DNA from: Stenopsyche tienmushanensis
Lineage: Eukaryota; Arthropoda; Insecta; Trichoptera; Stenopsychidae
DNA: 64,000 nt
NCBI GenBank assembly: GCA_008973525.1
Contig: WACJ01000039.1
Location: forward strand, 310,001-374,000
Direction of reading: 5' to 3'
In this document: one piece after another, positions 35,281 through 45,869 of the stretch
Position numbering within the stretch: the stretch's first letter is position 1
Layout of the letters: each line of letters opens with the position of its first letter
Notes under the pieces: model-generated
Told to the model about the DNA's origin: nothing
What the model saw: the letters and a program-made list of their open reading frames with translations, nothing else
Database searches by the model: none
Program-made: the position numbers and the translations under genes

Positions 35281-38200
35281 CGAAATGAGGTATTTGAACG
35301 TTTAAATTTAGTGGGCGCATGAAAATTTCGCATTAAAACTTATATACGCATATCACAAATTACTAAAACGCGTATCCTTTTTGTTGTTGTTGTCGTATGA
35401 AATAGCTATTATTACAATTTTACAAATCACACAATCGTTACAAAAGAAACGCTACATTATCATTATTTAATAATAAAAAAACATGTATTTTGGCATGTAA
35501 ATTATTATATAATGGATAGTTATATCACATTGAGGTCATAGAATTTAATAAAAAAAAAATTAAATATACACATATTTAAAACAATCTTAACGTTTTGACA
35601 AACTACGGTGATTGTGGCGGTGAACAACAACTAATGACTTTGTTTCCAGTTATTGCTAACAGTTAAGAATGGCCCCGTTATTTTTTTTTTTTATTTAACA
35701 TAAAAATGTAATTGACAATGCTCTTTTTATACGCTATGTAACATTACCCCGTTACAACAGGAAAAATATATTTTTTAAATGAACGACGTGGTATTTTGAC
35801 ACAGTGCTTGTGAAGAATTAATCCGTTTTTATACACCTAATTATTAAATCGTTTTGAGATTTTTTTAAATATTCTAGTTCATATTTATATTTCAATGCAA
35901 ATAAAGCTAATTATTAACAAAAATCGTATTTTGTTAACAATAATTATAGATATTCTATTCAATTGTTGAACATTTATATCATGGCTCATAATGCGTAAAC
36001 TAAATTACTTATTCTTAAGCAATATGCTCGAGAGTACTTATACGTTATTAATTTTATATAAGAAGCTCGATCGAAAAGTAGAATTTATGAGTAATCTTTT
36101 TACTAAACAACACAAAAAAATTAAATTCTTTGATTCGTCATAGTGAATATATTTCAATTCTTAATGCCTGCGCAAAAATGCATAGTAATTGAACGAATTT
36201 AAATTATCAAAATTACAGATGTACAGCTTTTATCAGCAGAGTGAAAAGAGCCTTATTATACATTTGGACATTTGCTTAAAACACTAAGGAAGATTTTCAA
36301 TATGAACGAAATGAATTCACGTTTGACGCGCTGGCGGACACGTCTGCATTATGCATAATTTTTTGTATGAAAAATGACTCCATAATACAGACGTGTCTGA
36401 CAACGCGCTTTAATGAAAAAATAATAATTTTATTCTACGTTGAAACAATAGAAACCGGTAACTCATAGAATAAGGACGTAAAAAATCTGAGTCATCGATA
36501 GTTCCAAAAATGCATGCCGTCTTTACACTTTTGTTTAGATTTTTTTTCAAAAAAGCGAATATGTAGTGCCTGTAATTGTGGTATACACGGAGATGACTGT
36601 GTAAACCAATTAATATTTGGATCGTAAGAGGCCTAAAGACGTTCTATGAGATTTGGTGGAGGCAAATCCGAGTCTTTCAATTCAATTCAGCAAGAAATAC
36701 CATAAAAAAATTAGGATCTTTGAATGGGAAAATCTCTCGTGTTAGAGTGGTTTTTTTGATACAAATATTTTTATGAATTTAAAGTATATAAAAAACTGAC
36801 TTTTTTCGTTTTTTGCTTCTTAACCGAAGAATTTTTACAAGGGAATTCAAAAACTATTAAACAAACAGCAAATATAATAGAATAAGTGGGAGAATATATT
36901 ATTGATTAAAATTGTGATGTTTTTTCTTTCTTAGGTCTATAAAACTGATGTAGAAAACGGCACACGTTTTTGGAACTAGCGATATTTCAAATATATCATG
37001 AAGTTCTAATAATTTCTAACACTAGAACAGGTTAAATTCAGATTCATTTACATATATAGCTTTCAAAGAAAGCTTATTATTTAATAATTGAAACAGTTGA
37101 AAACAATCAATAGGCGAAGCAGGAATAGATGCAATAATGCGTACATTTTTTTGTCAAAAAGTTATTTCCCATTTCCCAAACATTTCAATTTTAGACTTAG
37201 TTTAAAGAAAACGGCGTATAAATTTAATATTGTACCGTGTACAACAAAAAATTAAGCTACGTACGCGAATAAACTAACACAAACCGCAAGCGAGTGTTCA
37301 ATACAAAATGCTTCATAAATTCCAAAGCATCGATGACTTACATTTTCATATCGCCGCAGCTATAAATAAGGTAATTTCACTCCAAAACATAATCATATTG
37401 CTATCTATAAAAATACACATTCGTATTTAAAGCGCAAACGTTACGATTTACAGTTTGGAATCCACAATTTAAAAAAATCTATTACATCCGAAAATGATAT
37501 GCAAAATCATTAATTCATCCACAATTTTTAATATATACACTGAGACGTTTATTCACGAAAAGAGCATAAAAATAACACTACGTCAATTATTACACTCCTC
37601 TGCATCAACTTAAAAACTATAAAGTAATTATTTTGACATCACTGGAATTCATACCATTCTCATCACTTAATTACACAGCCTATATATTGTATACCTCACA
37701 TATAGCGGAACGAATCGTCGAAATTATGCACTCGTCAAGCATTGATCAAATGGACGATTTCAAGGATTCAATCCTATGCGTACTAAAGAACTTACAGATC
37801 AATCCAAACGTACACCGAATTAATTGTAACGTCGCATTTACATCCGACCAAAATTTATCATGGCCCTCGTTCTTTGATATTTTTAATCCTAAAACTATCA
37901 ATCGAAAGGATGCAAAATGAAAAAGATACACAGACAAAACAGCATTGGAACTTTAAAAAAATATTTCGCAGGTTTCACCCATGAAAGAAATAAATTCGTC
38001 AACAATTACATCTCATAGAATCACAAAAATAAATATGGATAAACCCATATTTTATCAATGTAAAAATACTTTTAATTCTAATAATTTCCAATTTAATAAG
38101 AACGATTCAACTCAATTTTTTACGACAGCCTGTTCGAACAACTTTAAGAACATACCCTAAGTTAATAAAATTCATATTTTAGTATTCTCTTTCAAGATTA

Positions 38201-39008
38201 AACGCTTCAACCCTTTAGCAATAGGATATACAAACGATGCATGGGAAATATTTAACAAAATGTAATCACAATTGTTTTGTATGAATTAAATCTAATACCT
38301 TACGGACGGGGTTTTAACCCTCACACGAATTTACATACGATCAGGTATACACAATTTCTTCAACATATTTATTCTTAACAAATATGTAAATCATATTTTG
38401 AAGATTTCACGACTACAATATGACATTTTTCTAGCTCAATTATTTTACTTAGCTTTACAAAAACAAAAGTGATTTGATAAAAACCGTGCCATCCTATATG
38501 CAAATTAATGCATTTCCAATTAGTCCGTAAGGTGTTATGATGAAATATTTAATCTATCGTCAACAAGTTATCATAGTATGCTTTTGTACAGGTGTCTATT
38601 TGTGTTCTTACGATCTAATAATTATACACATAAAATTACACTTGTGACTTAACTAAATTCCTACAAACAAAAAATTACTTCACTATTAGTTCGTTTAAAA
38701 TAATAAGCTGTATTTTTCATATCACACTAATTCCTCCTAAATTCAAAAAACTCTATCTTAATCAAAATCATATTCCATATTCGGTGGTGAACATTCATAT
38801 GTATTTTAAGTAATTTACAAACTAGAAAATTGCATTTGTACAAAACAATGGCAATCATACAAATAAGACAGTTTATGCTAAGTAACGCTCTATTCGCTTT
38901 ATTTTTATTGCTTACTTCGTAAAAATAAGATGACCTAGAAAAATTCATTGAAGACTAATTATTGCCATAAATGACAAAATTAAGTTAAGTTTTAAATGGA
39001 AGCAGAGA
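35281..39008. other. intergenic and presumed 3' region of the forkhead gene
   Basis: AT-rich DNA without domains in any open frame (37633-37920 and 38727-38948 checked). Minus-strand AATAAA hexamers at 38898-38903 and 38904-38909, about 100 bases past the forkhead stop codon, are good polyadenylation candidates. Contains the hairpin at 36325-36409. Confidence 0.5.
36325..36409. repeat. short foldback, about 85 bp
   Basis: GACGCGCTGGCGGACACGTC plus TGCATTATG (36325-36353) pairs with CATAATACAGACGTGTCTGA plus CAACGCGCT (36381-36409) with about 4 mismatches over 29 positions, around a 27-nt AT-rich loop. The length is like a microRNA precursor, but the arms match no microRNA I know; a tiny MITE is equally possible. 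Confidence 0.55.
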
Positions 39009-41859
39009 TTACGCTATCCTATTTATTAGCGGTGCTTTCCGCCGGTTCACATGAGGTGTAGTCGCGTTCACAGTTTGATAAATGAAATTAGTCTTGGGTC
39101 GCTTCGCTGGACTTTCTACAAAATAAAATAAAAATGTTTAATATATTATAAACACAGAAATACATAAAATATTGGCTGTGTGAATAAGTTCTCGCCGTTT
39201 TTATAAAAAGTTTGCATTCAAATTGCACATCGAAAAAATGACACGTTTTTTAATATCTTCGTGAGAAATTAAATGCTGCTCAACCAGATCATAAGTCGTT
39301 GATCTAAATAAGTGGTAATCAAAACGAGCAATGTTGGAAGAATACAACGGTTGGGGTAAAACTTGAGATTATTGTAGTACAGTCAACCCTCCTATAACGT
39401 CATAAATATATAACGTCGTAAATAATTGTTACAGAGATCTTATTATGTTATTCAATATTAGCCAATATTATTATTAAGATTAATAGATATGCAAGTATTA
39501 CATAATTACGTAAAACATAATGAAGCATTATAGAAGACTGCCGCAAAAGATAAGGAAAAATACAGTACAGAAATGTACTTTATAGCAGGATTGACTGTAT
39601 ATCCATTTATCATCGCCAGTCATATGATGTAGAAACCCTTTTTTGTTTAAAAAAGATTCCTTTCCACATCTCTCAACTTTAAGTCGTAAGATGCATAACA
39701 CTTAAGCTATACGCAAACAATTGTTATACCGCCATGTGATGATGAAACGGCATGAACTTATTCACACACCCGATAAAATCGAAATATAATTTACCAGTAT
39801 GGATTTGCGATGACGCCAATGAAAATTCCAACATTAATGGTTTGCTTTCTTCAATTTCTACACCTTCCATAACCTAAACAAATCGATAAAATTAATATGG
39901 GTCTAAAAAGATTTTTGAAACAAAATTTAATTGACTCGAATTTACCTCAACATCGCTAGTTTCATCGTCAAATTGTTGCACTAGTGCCGGAGATCCAGCT
40001 GGCGACGACGATACAAGATAAGCTTCATCAACATCTAATTCCTCTTCTTCCGATCCATAATCCTCGCCTCCTCCACCTTCACTGCAGAATTTCATTTCAC
40101 CGCGTTCGAGCGCTTCCAGACTATCGGGCCTAACCATCGCTTTGCGTATAGCTTGTGGATCTTTACGAGACCACTTTTGTACTTCTTCGTCCATTTTTCC
40201 TACTTTCGACGGATTCATTGCCCATAAACAACCTTAAAATAACATAAAAATTAGATTTATTCATATTCAGATAAATGAATGAGAATGTTGTTCAAATATA
40301 AATATAAATTTACCTTTTCGTTGACCCCCATTAGTCGACGGCTTTTCAATTTTTTCAAAACATTTATTTAAACTTAGATTATGTCGAACAGAATTTTTCC
40401 AACCGTTTGGTGCAGTTTTGAAGTAAGGAAAGTGTTGGCTAAAAATAAAAACAGTCAAATTACAATAAATTCTAGACTACATTGAATAACATGTGCGTAA
40501 ACACGTTAGCCTTATATAAGAATGTCAACCTAATTCCAGGTATTTATAGATGAGACATTAACGAGATATTTATATTATGTCAGCTGTTATTGCTGCATCT
40601 ATTTAAAATTAATTTATGAACATGTCAAACAAACATTCTGCACAATTATCAGACGATATTGATTCAAAAAATACTTACCACATAAAGTTATAAATTTCTG
40701 CTACCGGAAGACTTCCCGTTCGTGAATTTTTTAGAGCCATAGCTATCAGACATGAATATGAATAAGCAGGCTTTGGGAATTCGGCACAATACGGAAGTTT
40801 ATTCCCAGGTACGTATTTAGTAGTACTAGTATCATTGAATGTGCTGGAAGGTATTGTTGTTGGTTTCAACACCTGCCGATTATTATTTAAAGTTCCATTA
40901 TCTATCAAAATAGTTGCTGATCCTTTATTCGTGTTTGACAGCAGTGCTCTGGACTGTTGATGCCCTAATATATGAATATTTCCAGATATGATAGTTTGCG
41001 TTCCCGTTTGCGCTTTAATAAATTGTGCACTAGTCAAGCTTTGATTAGAACTTAAAATAGAACAATTTTTACCATTGATTTTAAGTATTTCTGGTTGAGA
41101 TGTTTTTATTCTCAAATTAGGAATTATATTTGTCGGTAAATTAGCCCGTTCATCTTCGACGTCTTCAATAAGCTCTTCTTTTATTATTGGTTCTTCCTTT
41201 TTGATAAATATAAATTTAGAATTTGATCTTGTGGTTTCCTCTTCATCGGCGCTCGCGTTACTATCATCGTCTAGCGGTTCCTTTTTAATTTTCATTGCTA
41301 ATTTAGGAAAATGCGTCAATTCCGATGATAGATTTCTTTCAATTTTTATTTCAGTAGAACTAGGCGTGGACGATCTACTGGCGGAGTCGCTGCTCGCCGA
41401 ATTGAAAACGTTACACGAATCATGATCCGACGATTTCTTCTTTTGAGGGGATTCAGAAAATATTGACGGCATGACCGAATTAGGATTGACCATCACGGCG
41501 TTCGCTTCAGAACCATAGAGATCGAGATTATGAACGAAATTCGAAGAATTATGAGAACTTGAATTACTACCCGCTATCCATGTCGTAGCATTATCCATAT
41601 CTATATCTAATAATGGTGGCAAATCAGAAAAACTGACGCCTAGAGTATCCTGCAAAATAAAACATTACGTTAAGAAAATAGTTCTATTAATAACCATGAT
41701 ATTAACATTCTATAGAATATCAACGCCAGAACATCTCGAATTAAAATTATAATCACTTACTGAAAAATCGGTAGTACTTCCTAAGTCAGTAGCCATTTCC
41801 GACTTAATATCTATATCCAACATATCCTGAAAGGAATCGGTTATGTAAAATTCCATCAT
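39009..41859 (-). CDS. jumu: forkhead transcription factor of the FoxN1/4 class (jumeau/Domina-like)
   Basis: Six exons on the minus strand: 41859-41761, 41649-40679, 40438-40314, 40232-39946, 39873-39795, 39115-39009. All borders are GT-AG and phases agree: 1668 nt, 555 residues plus TAA. The N-terminal third is acidic and serine-rich, with three IKKE-type repeats ([21 protein letters not shown]). The forkhead domain spans about residues 324-425: [17 protein letters not shown], then [13 protein letters not shown], the recognition helix [18 protein letters not shown] (372-389), GCLWAMNP, and [20 protein letters not shown], which is diagnostic of FoxN. An acidic stretch ([13 protein letters not shown]) and a basic C-terminus (AKRPKTNF) follow. 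Known role: nuclear DNA-binding regulator; the fly orthologue acts in neuroblast division, heart progenitors and chromatin. The start is the first of two adjacent ATGs, 26 bases after a likely acceptor (TTTTTTTATTAG), so an upstream untranslated or coding exon probably exists. Confidence 0.95.
39378..39599. mobile_element. Tc1/Pogo-type MITE in the last intron of the forkhead gene, about 222 bp
   Basis: Ends TACAGTCAACCCTCCTATAA and TTTATAGCAGGATTGACTGTA are inverted repeats bounded by TA, as made by Tc1/mariner/Pogo transposases. It lies inside the intron between 39795 and 39115 and disturbs no splice site. No coding capacity. Confidence 0.75.
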
Positions 41860-42271
41860 GCTGCGGCCGAAATGATGAACCTGCTAATAAAAAAATATAT
41901 CGATAAATAATAATTCTAAATAATAATAAGACAATGCTAAGCATTGAACATTTTATAATATTCTAGTTTATCCCGACATATCAATTTCCCGCTCAAACTT
42001 AATTAAACTTAACAAAAAAAAAAACCATCAGCATGGAACGTGAAAAAAGTCAAGGACGATAGCTGCCAAATTGATTTTGAATGCCCATTGAAAATGTTCT
42101 TGAACCGATCAGATCGTTCGATTAACGCATTAAACATGCAAAATAAAAAATACTCTACAATTCACAGCCGATGAGGTATATTTAGCAAACGGTCATTCTC
42201 AAATCATACGATACATGTCACGATCATAATTGTGTAACGATATTAACACATATCGTGCCAAGCATATTTTT
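41860..42271. promoter_or_regulatory. 5' flank or first intron of the forkhead gene
   Basis: An acceptor-like tract (minus-strand TTTTTTTATTAG, near 41886-41897) precedes the start codon, which suggests that an upstream exon exists. No TATA or initiator can be assigned by eye. Confidence 0.4.
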
Positions 42272-43080
42272 TTAACCCTTTACGGTCGAAGGTTTTTTCA
42301 ATGAATTTAATTAAAAATATGGTGAAAAATGAAGGAAACGTGGTAAAATAAATAAACAAAAATATGTATTTAGTACGAATGATGTTTATTGATATATTTA
42401 ATGCTAATTTACAAAAATTAATTCCCAAAGTATGGTATTTTTTCAAAATAATCTCCAGGGTGGACGCCGGGCTTTTTCTAGCACGTATCGCGATATGACG
42501 ATGTCAATCTTTACAATCTTTGTATCTTATAGAATCATATATATAATGGGGGTTTCCACCACCAATTGCGATGACGTGTGCTTTGCACTAAGCATCGTTA
42601 CATTTATCTTATTTCGTCAAGCGAACACAAATGTCTCTTTTTTGCAGAAAGCTACTTTTTGTCCAACAGCTAATTTTGGTGTTTTTATATCATTTGCTAA
42701 ATGTTTTTTATTTGTCACTCACGAAAAATAATTAAACTGTCGGATCACTTCACAAATGTGAGATGTTCACGGTGACACAATTCGCCAAAGACTTTGTTTG
42801 AAAATGTGATTTTATACCTGCAGCAGACAAAAATACCCTATTCCAAATATATTTTTTTCCCATTCCAGGAAACAATTAAATGGTCTATTATTTAGTAGTA
42901 AAGCAATAGTATTCCTTCTAGAACATTTGCTTCATTCCACAGTTTAAAAAAAAATACTAAAATCGTCACAGAATATTTTTAAAAGTATCTATAAAGAAAT
43001 GGCCACACGTCATGGACACTGGACTTGCCGGTAAAAAAATGATGTCCAATACGCGTGGACACTGAACCACAAAGGGTTAA
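42272..43080. mobile_element. TTAA-bounded element, 809 bp, upstream of the forkhead gene
   Basis: Opens TTAACCCTTTACGGTCGAAG and closes GAACCACAAAGGGTTAA: inverted repeats matching TTAACCCTTT(A/G)-GGT. It is a piggyBac-type non-autonomous element. A 99-codon plus-strand open frame (42432-42731) shows no transposase features. It sits about 410 bases upstream of the forkhead start codon, so it may lie in the promoter or first intron. Confidence 0.7.
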
Positions 43081-43424
43081 AGACTGTGCCGTCATACAAA
43101 TTTTGTTGTATATTATGTATTTATATACACACATATACAATATTATTTAGGTTGGCAGACACCGGTGGCTGACATGGCGTGTGTTAATACTCTGCGTACA
43201 GATTACAAACAATAGCCATACATTTTGATTTATATTTTCATAGAATGGAAGAAGAGATTATGAGCATTGAAAGCTAAGGGACTAAACACAATTTCTTGGA
43301 ACAGCCCGGGGCATTGCTGCCATAGAAGTAATAATTCTAAAAATATCGTTTGAAATTTGAAAGAGTTTGATAGAAAGAATGAAATTTATTTTATTTTGTT
43401 GGTTTTATTATAAATATTAAAAAC
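43081..43424. other. unassigned stretch
   Basis: No gene or repeat boundary recognised. Confidence 0.4.
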
Positions 43425-43725
43425 AAACAAACATTGATTTTTATATATAAGATCTACTGTAAGTTAATTGTACTAAGCCTATATTATTTGAGAAAGTGTA
43501 AACAATAAGTTGGCAAATTTTTATCGCAATCGAATGAATGGTATGGCAGCGTATAAAATACGAACAAACAAATTTGTATTTTTGTATATTAGACTATGCC
43601 TATGTTACTCGCACAGTCCTTAGCAATAAGTGGACGTAGTTTTATCGCAATCTGATGAACGGTCAGCGCATTACATACGAACAAAGACTATTTTTTATAT
43701 ATTAGAAGATGGCGTATTGGTAACA
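43425..43725 (-). mobile_element. Helitron-like head units in inverted tandem
   Basis: Read on the minus strand, at least two units of the 31505-31745 type follow each other, each with ATATATAAAAAT-AT, GTTCGTAT, TTCAT(C)-GATTGCGATAAAA and GCATAGTCTAATATA-like junctions. A third truncated start lies at about 43425-43450. Confidence 0.5.
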
Positions 43726-45160
43726 AACGATGGTAGTCATCGATGGGTGCCACGGCAGGATACGTGTTAAAAAAGTTAAATCCAATAAAAGATTTGCTTT
43801 AAAATGGGTGGTGGATCAAATACCATTTGATCATCCAACATCGATGCTTTGAATCGAGGGTTTAAAAATGTGTAATTTCAACATGTGGCGATGATAAATT
43901 GAGGGTTCGACTTACGGCAGCTGTCTGGTGAGCGGTGAGCAATTAGGTTGTAAGTTTGGGCCTGTAGCTATGTAGGCAATTATGGCTCGCTCTGAGGCTC
44001 GGAATTGAATTCTTTGTGCGTAGCCATAACATTCGAATATGTAAAAGGAAATTAAATTGTTGCCATCAGGCCATAAGTGCGTTTCCAAAAGTCGTTTCCA
44101 TTACTTTGTGCGTGTCGTTCACATTGACCTTGACATTTCTGTATAGACCAATTTACAATTTTTTTTCTACGTGCAGACAAAGACTCCTGAGGCCGCGCAA
44201 AAAAGCCCGCATGTCGTCCGCAGGTCGCGAATTCGCCCATAGATAAAATAACATTTTGCAGGCTCGATTAACATAATTTATGGAATATTCGGATCCGAAT
44301 ACGGGCGCTGAAAAGCTCGAGGAACATAACGGAGTTTGTAAATTTGTTGCATTATCGACAATGTTTGCCTTACATAAACAAAGGATCGTATCTTGAGAGA
44401 TAAAGAAGTGGTATTTTGATGCAGGTCATGCAATCCGTGGTGGACGTAGACAAAGGAAGCGAGAGTGGGGTGTGGGAGACCCACAATGGAATACCGAAGC
44501 GAAGAACCTGTTTCAGAGATAGACAACTCGCTCCACTCGGGACCCCACAACCCGGTTATTACCTCTCTGCACATTTAACAATAACAACTCGAGGCCGTAC
44601 CGAACCAAAACCGAGAAATACCCACACAAAGGGGAGTGTGCCTTACGAAAATCCGATCCGACACTCGGACATCAATGTGTTAAAAAATTTAAACCGTTAA
44701 GCAAACAGACGAAACTCGTTCATCATAAAATTGACATACCGGTGGATATGAATGAAAATCATATAAATAAAATCTTCAGCTTTAAACATAAACACATTGT
44801 GCCTTTGATGTTCCACACTACACACTTCAAACATTGAATATGCTGCACCTCAAAGATAACTTTTTGAGTCACAATCCTCTTATAGAAAATTTTCTATTCA
44901 TAAATACACCTATTCAACGTTTCCAGTCCAAAATTCAACACAGACAATCAAAAATATTAGGAATACCCGAAAATATTCGCGTATTTTGAAACCTAATGTT
45001 TGAGCACAGTTCGTGTCCATACATAATGACGGAAACATCTTTGTGAGTTATTTTATTTGTAGAACTATAACATTAAACATCACTTTTGTGCAATAGATTG
45101 TTTTTATTGTTAAGGATAAAATTTCCAGACCAGAAACTAAAACAAACTCAAAATGTTATA
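43726..45160. other. unassigned intergenic stretch
   Basis: Open frames at 44016-44246, 44278-44574 (minus) and 44416-44700 overlap in a GC-richer part and show no domain. Confidence 0.4.
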
Positions 45161-45620
45161 TTAACATTTCCCTACCGGTGATGTATTTACTACACCTCGA
45201 CTCTAATAATGGAAATATCGATATGAAATATAATAGATACGGGGTCAGAATTCCTCAGTATTCCTCCGTAATATAATTACGAGTAACATTAAAGTATTAT
45301 AGTATATAAGTATTCATCTCCAGCTACGGAAATAAATAAATCGTCGGAAAATGGGGAATTTTGCGAGTTTTATTCCCGTGTCTCAGCAGATAGGAATTTT
45401 GTCAGTCACATTGATGGTGTTATACGAAAATAGGGGCTCATGCGGTCATCAATTCGAACTAGCATTTAAATATCTGATGACGATACCTCCAACGAGTGTG
45501 GAGGCTGAGCCTGCATTTTCAGCAGCAAGTTGCCTGGCTTCCAAAATCAGATCCAGACTAAATGACGAAACACTCGATGCTTCAATGTCACTTCGGGCAT
45601 ATTTTCAAAACAATATTTGA
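45161..45620 (+). pseudogene. hAT transposase C-terminal fragment fused to a TTAA-type MITE end
   Basis: 45161-45265 is the left part of the TTAACC MITE (TTAACATTTCCCTACCGG, then CTCTAATAATGGAAATATCG). From 45351 the plus strand encodes FELAFKYLMTIPPTSVEAEP, then AFSAASCLASKIRSRLNDE, the hAT dimerisation region (P-TSV-AERAFS--G----K-R-RL). The same MITE-hAT junction recurs at 58190-58620. The glutamate-proline in AEP replaces the usual AER. Only the last 70 or so codons are present. Confidence 0.85.
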
Positions 45621-45694
45621 ATTTTTTAGTGTTTTATTTATCTATTTTTGAATTGTATTTTATTTTTTCTTGAATATTTCCACGCATTTCCATC

Positions 45695-45815
45695 TTTTCA
45701 GATTCATGGAGCTTCTAAGCTAGAAAGCTTTTACAAAAAAGGGATCAAAGGGCTGCCAAAGCGATGGCAAGATGTGGTGAATAATGAAGAGAATTATGTT
45801 ATAATGTTGCATATA
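45695..45815 (+). pseudogene. mariner transposase C-terminal tail
   Basis: Within the frame 45648-45869, SKLESFYKKGIKGLPKRWQD and VVNNEENYVI match the final helix of mariner transposases (FY--GI--LP-RW--V----G-Y). It directly follows the hAT fragment; the two are unrelated. Confidence 0.75.
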
Positions 45816-45869
45816 AATAAATTTAAACCTTTTGTTACTAAATATTCGAATATTTTTGGGTCCCCCTAA

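Noticed and set aside
41201..41425. Plus-strand open frame of 74 codons
   Set aside because: Antisense shadow of forkhead exon 2, caused by its serine/acidic codons.
42432..42731. 99-codon open frame inside the TTAA element
   Set aside because: Hydrophobic, AT-driven translation; no transposase motif and no second copy to test conservation.
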